Shown piece after piece: positions 21,850 through 31,983 of a stretch of 64,000 nucleotides of DNA. Origin of the DNA: Gerris lacustris (Eukaryota; Arthropoda; Insecta; Hemiptera; Gerridae); contig OX578285.1 in NCBI GenBank assembly GCA_951217055.1, forward strand, positions 48,858,024-48,922,023, read 5' to 3'. Position 1 is the stretch's first letter. Each line of letters opens with the position of its first letter. The notes under the pieces were generated by a model. It saw nothing but the letters and a program-made list of their open reading frames with translations. It ran no database searches and was not told where the DNA came from. A program made the translations under genes and the position numbers.

Positions 21850-22640
21850 ACAAAGTAATTACGTACTCGTATATGAGAAATTTAGTACAAGTTGTATTGG
21901 ACAAATTATTACTTTCTCGTATAAAGAGAAAGTATTGTGATGGCGATATAATTCCATTTTGATATTTTGATGGATTTACACGTTTTGAGGTCTCCTGACT
22001 CCTGAGTGAAAAAAAGTTTTTAAAAAATATCTGTCAGTCGTCTAAGCAGACGGGGTTTAAACTATAGGGTCGATTTTGACGAAATTTGGTATACAATGTT
22101 CAGAAAAATCATACCCCGAGGCGAAATCGAGAAATCAATTTTAGCTGCCAATTGGGGGCGCTACGCTCCAAAAACTCTGAAAAACAATTATTTCTCGAAA
22201 TCGTTTCGTAAAATTTTTTTAAAATAATATTTTTTCCCCGTAACATGAATTATCCGCCATATTGGATTCTCAGTTAATCAGATAATTTGCTATTCTTATT
22301 TTTTCTATGGCCAAGCAGGCCGCTCATTTGGCATATTTAAAAAATAGTTTTGTGACAAAATGGCATGAAAAATTAAACACTTTTTAAGCTGCTCTTAAAT
22401 ACCTTTCATTAGATACCCACTCAAAATTATACACAACTATTTTTTTCGAGTTACATGATTTATCCACCATTTTGGTTTTGAACGGCTGATAATTTTGATT
22501 TCGCTATACTTTTCGTGAGTGCGCGTCTAAAAGATCTTTAATACTGCAAAGTTTCAGGTTTATATCTCTTTTGATTTTTGATTCAAAAGTTATTGGAACA
22601 GTACAGAGTGACAGACAGACACAGGAACGAAACTATAACG
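21850..22640 (+). mobile_element. Dispersed repeat family G, main piece
   Basis: Begins with CGTACTCGTATATGAGAAAT (as at 61650) and ACTTTCTCGTATAAAGAGAAAG (as at 41950, where the word is ACTTTCTCATATAAAGAGAA). It continues with GACGAAATTTGGTATACA, the CCCGAGGCGAAATCGAGAAA block and AATTATTTCTCGAAATCGTT (as at 61380). It ends near a GACAGACAGACAC tract. No ORF. The short palindrome CTTTCTCGTATAAAGAGAAAG could be a terminal hairpin. Confidence 0.65.
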
Positions 22641-23399
22641 GTTTCTTGTTTTGGTTTGACCAACGAAACCCTAAAAAGGGGACTATATATATACATATTT
22701 GTATTTTATATATATAATGGATAATTAATATGTTTATTGTGATTTTTAGGGTTTTGTAGATACTTCTCAAAACCCTTATACCGAGGGTGATGTGTCCGTC
22801 GCTCTTTGGTTCATAGGGCCTGAACCGTTTAAGCGAAAGTACTGAAATTTGAAACACTGGTGCAACTTTTTGACCCAACCACAGGAAAAATATACAGAAG
22901 TTCATAATTAGATTTGCGCATGCGCAATTCGAAAAAATGTGGTAAACTCAAAAATTTATATTTTTTTAAAATTTTGAGTTGGGTATTAAATGAAAGCTGC
23001 TGAAGAGTAGGATACAAATATATATTTGCTTTTTTAAATTTTTAATTCTTTATTGGTTTTATAAGTCAAAATATACCCCCAAAAAAATTCCCCCCAAATT
23101 TTATATAATGGCTGGTCTTAAAATTTTGAAATGATTCATGGTTACACCGTATGGTTGGGTGATGAAAATTTCCTAAAAAATGTAATTTATCTTGTTTTTA
23201 TTACCTATAACAAACTTTGTGACCTCCCGGGGGATCGAACCCGGGACCCTTAGGATCGAAGAAAAAAAATCATAATTACATAACGGGTATGCTTAATCAT
23301 CTACAAAACCCTAAAAAGTACTTGGACGCAAGTACTTCCCTGTGTTTTTTATTTATTGATTTTACTAATGTTTTGTTTTATTATTTTACTCTATTCTAG
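22641..23399. other. Non-coding stretch including a tRNA-like B-box fragment
   Basis: On the minus strand, about 23225-23265 reads GGGTCCCGGGTTCGATCCCC, a good RNA polymerase III B-box/T-arm. No matching acceptor stem or convincing A-box is present, so I read it as SINE or tRNA debris. The rest is intronic-type AT-rich DNA leading to the exon acceptor. Confidence 0.5.
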
Positions 23400-23446
23400 T
23401 TGTGACAGGTGCCTCAGACGGATTAGGAAGGGCATTCGTTCGTCAG
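23400..23446 (+). CDS. HSD17B12: HSD17B12-like exon: TGASDGLG dinucleotide-binding motif
   Basis: The acceptor is CTATTCTAG followed by TTGTGACAGG; the donor is CGTCAG then GTAATA. The reading (first codon completed from the previous exon) is VTGASDGLGRAFVRQ. TGxxxGxG is the NADP(H)-binding glycine motif of classical short-chain dehydrogenases, and the surrounding residues match the HSD17B12/spidey/let-767 group (VTGxxDGxGxA). The exon enters in phase 1 and leaves in phase 0. It is too short to show in ordinary ORF scans. Confidence 0.85.
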
Positions 23447-23649
23447 GTAATAAATATTTATTTATTTATATTTAACAAACGTAACAACTATGGCGTATAT
23501 ACTACCTACTATGGCATAAATTATTGAACTTGTGTAAGTGAGTTCTTTGTTTCAGAGATATGAAATATTAAAAGATCGTATGTTTGTTTGTTTGTATAAC
23601 GTTAACTGGCTTAAAAATTGACTGATTTGAACGAGCTTCGTTGTGAATA

Positions 23650-24178
23650 GTTTTTGGAAAAAAAAACTCACTCAATAATTTCAAGATGGCGGAAATTTTT
23701 TACTACGAAACGAATACGTAAATATTACAAAAAATTAATTTGAAGAAAAAATAAAAAAATTCTTGCATACAAGTCTGCAAGACAGTGAGGCATTTTCATG
23801 TCTTCGCTCCGCGTAAGCTACCGACATGAAATGTCACCAGGTTCGCTTCAAGGTGTTAGAGGTGGTAAGAGATGGTTAGAGGTGGTTGTATAACGATAAC
23901 TGGCATTTTTCCGCCATCTTGAGATGGCGGAAAATTTTGATTTTCCGGGCGACACAACTAGAAGTAAAGACTGCTTTTTCTGCCAAGTTTCAACTCTCTA
24001 GGCGAAGTATTCTGGGCGCTACGATGATAACATATTTACACACACACATACAAGACGTCATACTGAAAACCACTAAGGAGGTCTTAAAACGCCCAAAACG
24101 GATTCAGTTTAAATTTCGAAAAAAAATGTTGGGTGAAACCATAACTTTTCCTACCATAGGTGAGGAAAAGTAAAAAGT
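23650..24178 (+). mobile_element. Dispersed repeat family B, copy 2 (intronic)
   Basis: Contains AAGATGGCGGAAA, AAGTTTCAACTCTCTAGGCG, GGGCGCTACGATGATAACA, AACCACTAAGGAGGTCTTAA and the end GGTGAGGAAAAGTAAAAAG, all shared with 19555-19992. Between 23840 and 23950 part of the unit is repeated or rearranged. Confidence 0.75.
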
Positions 24179-24225
24179 TACTTTTAAAAAAAGTTTTTTT
24201 TTTGTAAAAAGTAAAAAAGTATTTT

Positions 24226-24805
24226 ATCTACGATTGATACGAAATATAAACATTATATCTCTGTTTAGATGCGAAGAAAGTGGTTATTTACGTACTTGTA
24301 TTCATTGCGCATGCGCGTCTCATAGTTCTGAACAATTCCTCTTCTTTACCACGCTAGCGCGGTAAAGAAGAGGAATTCTTCAGCTTTACGCACAATTAGC
24401 GAGTTTGTTTACATTTAACAAAACTAATTTGCTATTCTTTCATTAAATTAACTGTTTATATCGAGTTTCTTAGTGAAAAACAATGAATGAATCAAGTGGC
24501 TTTGACGAAAATATAGAGAATAATACTCCTCCAGAAATAATTAATTCGGCAAAAAATACAACTCAAGATTAATGCCATCTTTATCAAGAGAAGATATACG
24601 AACTTACATACAGCAAGTTTATTTTTTTCTGTATTTATTATTTAAATCTAACAATCGTAGATAAAGTACGGTACCCAACTCGTGCGACAACGGCATTTTG
24701 CATTGCTCGTATGGTTTTACTACCCTCGCTGTCGCTCGGGTGCAAACTCCACACACAGTAGCAAAATGCTACTTTCCGCACTCGACGCGTAATGTACTAT
24801 TACAT
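24226..24805 (+). mobile_element. Dispersed repeat family C, copy 1, with internal TTTATCTACGATTG inverted repeats
   Basis: Starts TTTATCTACGATTGATACGA and has the complementary CAATCGTAGATAAAGTACGG at about 24652. A conserved tail runs to CGCGTAATGTACTATTACAT. The copies at 57921-58966 (plus, interrupted) and 41146-41400 (minus) share ATTCATTGCGCATGCGCG, ACTACCCTCGCTGTCGCTCG and GTGCAAACTCCACAC. A near-perfect 44-bp hairpin, AATTCCTCTTCTTTACC...GGTAAAGAAGAGGAATT, lies at 24335-24378. It is non-coding. Confidence 0.8.
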
Positions 24806-25173
24806 ATAACTTTTAAGATTTTAGATGTATGTTTTCCCCGTGTTACAACTTGAGCATTGAAATCCATCAAGTTATTGTGGAAATGCACAAAAGCTGAAAA
24901 TATCTCTCTGAAAGTGGGATATTTTATCTGTAATCTAATTATGTCTCATATAGCCAGGTATGTTAAGAGCCTAGATTATACAGTTTATAAAGCATGCACT
25001 GAGAAAGTTTCCATAAATATTCAATACAAACTTATTTAATAATACACGGGTGCAGAATATGCTTCGTATTCTTACAAATATTACCACATAGTTTCATCTA
25101 TAAATATATCGTATACTTCAAATCCATCAAACACTCACCTCTAAAAACCAATTTTACATATCCAAGTAAAAAG
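24806..25173. other. Non-coding intronic stretch
   Basis: AT-rich; the 60-codon plus frame at 24857-25039 has no recognisable features. Confidence 0.5.
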
Positions 25174-25317
<144 letters not shown>

Positions 25318-25406
25318 CCCAGAATGAGTTAAACTGTATATTTAGCTATGTATAAGAGCTATATTTAGGATGTCACAACAATGACAGATACTTTTTTATT
25401 ATTTAT

Positions 25407-25860
25407 TAACTACACAGTTCTGAAAAAAAAAAAAAAAACACAAATAAAAAAGACCAAGAATAAAAATGTCATTTTCTAAAGTATTTTTGTAAGCTGAATC
25501 TGAATCTGAAGTCCACATTTCTTTTATACGTACAGGTTTCCCGGAAAATGCTCTTAAACTTTGTAAAAATTGTTTTTTTGTGGGTTTTTTTACCCAAAGA
25601 ATAGTCTTATAATCTACAAACCTTGCTAAACACGAATCTAAAGAAAAAAAATCTGCTGACCTTACTTTTTTTTAGGAAAATTTGTTTGACGAATTTTTTT
25701 GGACAAAAAATTGGTTTAAAAAACCCCTAAAACACATTTTTTTCTAGCTTTAGCACATTTTCCGGGAAAACTGTACAGGTAACTGAAATTTGGACTTCAG
25801 ATTAGGATTAATAACCTCAAATATATCCTAAAGTTCGTAAAATTTTGCAGAACTGTGTTA
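25407..25860. mobile_element. Foldback element with TAACtaCACAGTTCTG ends, about 450 bp
   Basis: The left end TACACAGTTCTG pairs with CAGAACTGTGTTA on the right. Further inverted blocks are CTGAATCTGAAGTCCA with TGGACTTCAGATT, and GTACAGGTTTCCCGGAAAAT with ATTTTCCGGGAAAACTGTAC. It is non-coding. A partial, reverse-oriented relative lies at 33705-33800. Confidence 0.8.
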
Positions 25861-26014
25861 TACAGGTAAAATTAATATTGGGACCAGGAAGACTCAGACA
25901 GATAGCACATCCAAGACTTCATTTTTTAGTTAAAAGACCCTAATCAATTCTCAATTATTATTCGTGCTAAGATTTTAATAAATTTGTATATTTACGAAAT
26001 AGTTTCTTACTTTA

Positions 26015-26240
26015 CGCACCAAGGGAGAAAACAAAGTCATTACACCCTGAGCGTTTGGTTGGTTCCTAAGGCGTAGCCAAGGGAACCATACTGTCCGAAT
26101 CGCTATAATTCTCACTCGCATATGCCTCGGGATTATTTAGTTGGTTCCTGAGACGCAGCCCAGGGAACCAACTAAATAATTCCGAGTCATAGCCGAGGGA
26201 GAATTATAGCGAGGGTATTATGACTTTATACTCCCGTGGT
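26015..26240. repeat. Dispersed repeat fragment, copy 2, with a long hairpin
   Basis: ACGCACCAAGGGAGAAAACA, AGTCATTACACCCTGAGCGT and GGTTCCTAAGGCGTAGCC match 5425-5520. At 26134-26183 ATTATTTAGTTGGTTCC pairs with GGAACCAACTAAATAAT. Outside that, CGCTATAATTCTC pairs with GAGAATTATAGCG, giving a nested palindrome of about 130 bp. Confidence 0.8.
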
Positions 26241-26542
26241 ACGTACAAGTTATTTTGCTCAAGAAGGGAGAAATATAATACAAATAAAACCAAAGATTTA
26301 GATTTTAACTATTTTTTAAGGTATTAATAACCAAATTTACAAATTTGTATACCTGTAATTTTAACAAAAACGTATAAAAACAAAGAACATTTTTTTTTAT
26401 ATTATAAAAGAATTAATGAAAATTAAATGTGCAATTCGGGCAACACTGATTTTCTTAAAGAAAAATAAGGTGGCTCTACTGTTTACAAATCTCATTTTTT
26501 CTTAAAATAATGTCTGTATATTATTTAAGCTAATGGGGTACT
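26241..26542. other. Non-coding intronic stretch, nothing recognised
   Basis: AT-rich, no ORF. Confidence 0.5.
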
Positions 26543-26672
26543 TACTTTCCTCCCTCATTTTTACTTTCCTCCCGCATTTTTACTTTCCTCCCTCATTTTT
26601 ACTTTCCTCCCTTACTTTTGCTTTCCTCCCTTATTTTTATTTTCCTCCCTTATTTTTACTTTCCTCCCTCAT
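26543..26672 (+). repeat. 20-bp minisatellite, about 6.5 units
   Basis: TACTTTCCTCCCTCATTTT is repeated with C/T variants; one strand is almost pure pyrimidine, so the tract is a potential triplex-forming polypurine/polypyrimidine stretch. Confidence 0.9.
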
Positions 26673-27340
26673 TTTCACAACTAGGCTGTAATAGGATCCA
26701 TTCCTCTAAACTAGGGTGGAATGGTTATGTTTTCTCCCTTCCGGAGAAAAAGGAATTTTATAATTCCAATGCTTTTTGAATTATGTATATTCCATTGTTT
26801 GTATAGATCATTTGACACAATAAAATCCACTTTAAGGATAATAAATTTAAATAAACATTGTTAGTTATTAAAAATACATTGTAAATTGAAAATACAGTTA
26901 TAAATTGATTAAGCATTGATATTACTCTGGGAGAACTAATACTATTTGACATATGTCAATTTCCTCTCGATTGAAGACCTTTTAGATAATAATCTAATCC
27001 ACATATTTTAATGGTTACTCATTATCCATGAGGTGGTGGCATGTACAAGAAAAAATAATTTCAAGCATGGCCTTTTTTGTATAACATAAAAATTAAATTG
27101 ATTTCTGATTTTCATATTAGCTTCTGTAACATGGGGTTGAAAAAATACTGACTCTAGCACCCGCAGTGCACCCATGCATCACATGGATAATCGCCCGATA
27201 AATATACAGCATGTTGTGTTTCATTTCCTTCCCCAGGACACGCAATTCATTTCATTGTTTTTTAAACGATGGTCATATTTATCACCTAAATAAAAATATT
27301 TTAATTTAAATCAAATTATAATTACTATTTACAAGGGGAG
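26673..27340. other. Non-coding intronic stretch, nothing recognised
   Basis: Short ORFs only (for example minus 26758-26952), with no recognisable features. Confidence 0.5.
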
Positions 27341-27400
27341 ACAGACAAAGAAAAATAGACTTCAGCGCCGGGACTTGAACCACGGACATCCCCATAAAAA
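27341..27400 (-). repeat. Possible SINE fragment with a tRNA-like B-box
   Basis: The minus strand reads GGGGATGTCCGTGGTTCAAG then TCCCGGCGCTGAAGTC; GGTTCAAGTCC fits the polymerase III B-box. It is followed by a T-rich stretch. No A-box or tRNA fold is seen, so this is at best a truncated tRNA-derived SINE. Confidence 0.4.
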
Positions 27401-27726
27401 TCCAATTTATAAATACAAATAATGAAACAAATACTTTTGTAATAAATTTAAAAAATTGTATTCTTCTTAATGTTAATTAACTAACGATTAAAAAGAACTA
27501 AACGTTAACGAGCTTATGATAGATTTTTTTTTTGTTTCATTTCTTCACTAAAAACTTATTTTTAAAAAATGTTGGATGAAAGAGAGTGATCTCTTAAAGC
27601 TGTATTCTAACAAAACAAAGCGGTTAGTGACACGTTAATCGGTTTATTATTGTTATCTTTTAAGAGTCCACTCCAACGATGTTATTACAGAAATGTTATA
27701 TAAGTATTAAAATATGGCCAAGTTAA

Positions 27727-28268
27727 ATAAACAAAGTTTTGTCTAGATGTTACAAGTTAAATAAACAAAGGTTTGTGTCTAGATGTTACAAGTTAAATAA
27801 ACAAAGGTCTGTGTCTAGATGTTACAAGTCAAATAAACAAAGGTTTGTGTCTAGATGTTACAAGTTAAATAAACAAAGGTTTGTGTCTAGATGTTACAAG
27901 TTAAATAAACAAAGGTTTGTGTCTAGATGTTACAAGTTAAATAAACAAAGGTTTTTGTCTAGATGTTACAAGTTAAATAAACAAAGGTTTGTGTCTAGAT
28001 GTTACAAGTTAAATAAACAAAGGTCTGTGTCTAGATGTTACAAGTTAAATAAACAAAGGTTTGTGTCTAGATGTTACAAGTTAAATAAACTAAGGTTTGT
28101 GTCTAGAGTCTAGATGTTACAAGTTAAATAAACAAAGGTTTTTGTCTAGATGTTACAAGTTAAATAAACTAAGGTTTGTGTCTAGATGTTACAAGTTAAA
28201 TAAACAAAGGTTTGTGTCTAGATGTTACAAGTTAAATAAACAAAGGATTGTGTCTATAGATGTCACAA
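27727..28268 (+). repeat. 36-bp minisatellite, about 15 units
   Basis: The unit is GTCTAGATGTTACAAGTTAA followed by ATAAACAAAGGTTTGT, with point variants (GGTCTGT, AACTAAGG, GTTTTTGT). A short GTCTAGA duplication near 28098 breaks the phase once. The 124-codon frame of repeating CYKLNKQRF units is a by-product of the 36-bp period. Confidence 0.96.
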
Positions 28269-28496
28269 GGTAAATGTTGTCTTCTGAACGTCTTAGACGT
28301 GCAAAAGACAAGAAAATTTACTTAATGCGGAAGCAACAAACAAATCCCACCTTCCACGCAAACAACTTCCACATATACTAAATTCCTTATTCACCGTCTA
28401 CTGCATTTATTTGAAAGAAAAATAACATCTTTAAACCACCATGAAAATATACTTTCTTTGATGTACCATTATGTAGTTACAGTTTGATAACACAAT

Positions 28497-28990
28497 AACA
28501 CCGACAATATACTAGTTCATTGGATTCTAAAACAAGTTAAACTCATTCTATAATAATGATTGCATCCATTTATCTGACAGTATACTAGATCATTGGATTC
28601 TAAATCAAGTTACACTCATTCTATAATAATGATTGTATCCATTTAACTGACAATATAATAGTTCATTGGATTTTAAAACAAGTAAAACTCATTCTATAAT
28701 AATGATTGCATCCATTTAACTGACAATATACTAGTTCATTGGATTCTAAAACAAGTTAAACTCATTCTATAATAATGATTGCATCCATTTAACTGACAAT
28801 ATACTAGTTCATTGGATTTTAAAACAAGTTAAACTCATTCTATAATAATGACTGTATCCATTTAACTGACAATATACTAGATCATTGGATTCTAAATCAA
28901 GTTACACTCATTCTATATTAATGATTGCATTCACTAATGACACCGACAATATACTAGTTAGTTGGATTCTAAAGCAAGTTACCGTTGTTC
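28497..28990 (+). repeat. 73-bp minisatellite, about 6 units
   Basis: Units contain GACAATATACTAGTTCATTG, GATTCTAAAACAAGTTAAAC and TCATTCTATAATAATGATTG. Starts are 73 bp apart at 28503, 28576 and 28649. The final units are more diverged. Confidence 0.93.
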
Positions 28991-29985
28991 TGTAAGTAAT
29001 GATTGCTAAATTGATCCTCTACTCTAATATCTAAAATTGCTCATTTTTCCAAGAAGAATCTTAATCCTTATGTTGATAGTAAGGAAACTGCATATTAATG
29101 TTGTTTAATTAATGCCGGCCATTTCTACTTTTTTATAAAGTATCTTTTGACACTTCCTGTATATTAAGGAAAATTCGGTCTATTAACCTCTTATTTATAT
29201 ATTTATAATCATAAAGATAATGTCATATTGATTATTGTTTTTAATATTTATCAGTGGCTCCTAATAACTATGTTATAAAGAATACACCTGACTATTTTAT
29301 ATACTCGTATTTTTTTATTATAATGTTTGTACCAGTTAGTTTCTTAATCGTGTAAAATTAATAAGCTTTAAATTAAAACATAACAAAGTTAATAATTTTA
29401 AATTGGTATACTTTTAATTAAATTATACCTACTTTTTAATAAAAGTTGTTAGTCTACGAAGAATAATATGAAATAGATCTTCATAGATAACAACGTAATG
29501 ATCTGTATTGTATCATGTAAGTAGCCAAATAGTGTGTTCCTAGTGGCTATTACCAGAAATACTTGAAAACGCACATTTTGACTTATCTACGTATAATCAA
29601 TGACAAAAACAAGGTATTCAAATAGCTTGATTGTACTTAATAATTCAGTAAGGCAGGAGTTGGCAAAGTTTGTTGCCCGGCACCCTGGGGTGCCAGGCAG
29701 GGAAAGGGTTGCTTAGAGTGATTGCACTATTAAAACCCCAAATTCATCTGAGCTTCTTTTAATAAAATCATCAACATTTTACGTAATTTAGTCTCTTTCC
29801 TTTAAACGCGGTTGATTCTTTGAAGCCGTTATCTCTGTGACGATCCTTTGACTAACTCTTCATTTTAACATTATTTCAAACATGTAGTTTTTCTATTTTT
29901 CCTATTGTATTGGTTGTGCTGGAGTTAGGGCAGTATCCTAGGACCTCTCGTCTACTCCATATTCATACACACTCATTGTATTCCC
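28991..29985. other. Non-coding intronic stretch
   Basis: AT-rich with nothing recognised, except a GC-richer CCCGGCACCCTGGGGTGCCAGG palindromic patch near 29677-29700 that may be the edge of a decayed DNA element. Confidence 0.5.
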
Positions 29986-29989
29986 CAGT

Positions 29990-30310
29990 ATCCCTTAAGG
30001 TTCCTTGCCACCTTTGCAGATGGCAAGGCAGTCCATTCTGTCCAAGAGAACCACCTCCTTTCATCCGATTATACCCAAAGTCATTTCTTACTTCTCGAAA
30101 CTTGGTTAAGGAAATGGAGGATAAAGATAAACGAATAGAAAAGTGTGCACTTCACCTTTGCTCTTCGTCATAACACCTGCGTCCCTCAGTCATCCTTAAT
30201 CAAGTTCCCATTCCGCAATCCGATACCTTGGCCTTTACCTTGACCGTCGATTAACGTGGCAACTACACACGAAAACAAAACGTACTGACACCTCACGACG
30301 ATATAAGTAG
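29990..30310 (+). pseudogene. Jockey-type reverse transcriptase fragment, inactivated
   Basis: From 30007 the frame reads ATFADGKAVHSVQEN, continuing to WLRKWRIKINE and a TAG stop at 30136. It then resumes KSVHFTFALRH and, after a frameshift near 30218, IRYLGLYLDRRLTWQLHTKTKR. FADD, WxxxWxIxINxxKS and RYLGxxLDRRLTW are the active-site and following thumb blocks of Jockey-clade non-LTR retrotransposons. The second catalytic Asp of FADD is Gly here. Only about 100 codons remain; it is a dead fragment in the intron. The open frame at 29910-30173 is a different phase. Confidence 0.88.
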
Positions 30311-31045
30311 AGGTACGGAATTTTCGTTTTTACGAAATAGACGCGAATTTATGCGAAAATTGCAAATATTTGCGAATAGATGCGAAATGTACATATTATA
30401 ATATTAAAATTTTTATTAATTACCTAACACACATATTTTACAAACAATATTTTTTTAATGCCGGCGCTGTCTGATATCTTCTCTAAGAACCATTTTTTCA
30501 ATTAATATAATAATATATTTAACAAAAAAAATTTGGCGAACAATAAAGAAAATAGATATTTAAAAAAACTTATAATTTATCAATTGCCTTAAGAAGCCGG
30601 CATTGAATGTATACAGTGTAAATAGTCAGAAACGAAAAAGGGTTTCATCTCGGCATTCGCATAAGCTTCGAAATAATTAGGCTAGGTGAATTTCCGGCGC
30701 CATCTTAGAAGCTCGTAACATGAGTGTAAGCTCAACCCGAGGTGTATAACAATTTGAAAATATTTTAAGTATTGCAAGTATGACCACCTTAAATCAAAAT
30801 ACATTCCTCGAAAGCTTCTCAAAACTTCCTTTTTCAGAGGGCTTCCTTAAAATGAGCTCTGTGATGGGTTCTCAATTTCACCGCACAATGCTTCAATCGA
30901 TAGACAGGAATGAAGATTCCAATATTAAGGACATTTTGTGGGCTACTAAATGCTGATTTCAAACCTTTGCTGAAGCAGCGTTACAGAGCATTAATTTGGA
31001 GTCCAATTTTATATTTTTTTTCTTCTTCTTTAGATTTTTATCATT
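30311..31045. other. Non-coding intronic stretch, nothing recognised
   Basis: It includes a locally repetitive GCGAATTTATGCGAAAATTG-like patch at 30335-30390. No gene. Confidence 0.5.
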
Positions 31046-31049
31046 TAAT

Positions 31050-31555
31050 TTAACTTGGAGTGCACCATCGACCGATTTGACCCAAACTGGTCCCAAAGTT
31101 TTGCATCGTTTTGCGAGGTCGAGTTTGAGTTTTGCGAAATTTAAGTTGAGTTTTACAAAATTTAAAAACAAAATGAAATAAATATTAATATAGTCTTAAA
31201 GAGTAAACATTTAGCTTTAATTTTATACCAATATGGTGATGCTGCCATAAAGAACACGGGAGATTTTAGTGAAATAAGTCGTAACCCCGAAACACCAAAT
31301 TCGATGAAAAATCAAAATTTTCAAAAATTTCTTCTGGGTTTAATTTTCATTTGAAAAATCTAAAAAAAAAAAAATTAGGCTTCTTTTATAGAGTTTTTAG
31401 CTAGATTTTTTTTTTTTTTTTTTATTTTTTATTTTTTTTTTTCAAAAGCATGGATTGACCTACAAGTCAAATGTGCACTCCAAGTTAACGCTGGAGTGCA
31501 CCATCGGCCGATTTGACCCAAACTGGTCCAAAGTTTTTCACTAGTTTTGCGACGG
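31050..31555 (+). repeat. Pair of direct repeats, about 60 bp each, 440 bp apart
   Basis: TGGAGTGCACCATCGACCGA followed by TTTGACCCAAACTGGTCC and AAAGTTTTKCA occurs at about 31053-31113 and again at about 31491-31545. The interval holds poly-T and poly-A runs. Both copies are preceded by AACTTGGAGTGCACC or a similar context, so they could be the ends of one element or two copies of it. Confidence 0.75.
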
Positions 31556-31983
31556 TTCACAAACGTCTCAAATTCCATGTTTTATTTTAAAAATTAATTT
31601 AAAATTAAACACACTGAAATGCTTTTCAACTTAAATTATTATAATAATTTTTCATAAAGTATGAATTTTGCAATGGCTCACATACAGCGTAATTTAAAAA
31701 AGTTATTAAATACTGAAAACTTCGCAAATATTACACATTAGGTACATCAAAATTATATCTACTGCATTATCAAGTTTATATAATACCTATAAAACTATGA
31801 CAAGAATAATATATAATACCTATAATTCTATGACAACAAGAGTAATATATAAAATAAAACTATATAACAACAAGAATAATATACAACAATATAAAACTAT
31901 AACAACTATGGCAAAATCAGAAATAATAGCTATATATATATTTTTCCTTTTTAACAATTACAGGTAAGAAGTACCTTTGTGTT

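Noticed and set aside
23225..23306. Possible tRNA gene on the minus strand
   Set aside because: Only the T-arm/B-box is convincing; no acceptor stem or anticodon arm can be formed.
27739..28113. 124-codon frame of repeated CYKLNKQRF units
   Set aside because: A by-product of the 36-bp minisatellite.
29910..30173. 87-codon plus-strand ORF
   Set aside because: It is in a different phase from the decayed Jockey reverse transcriptase, which explains the sequence.
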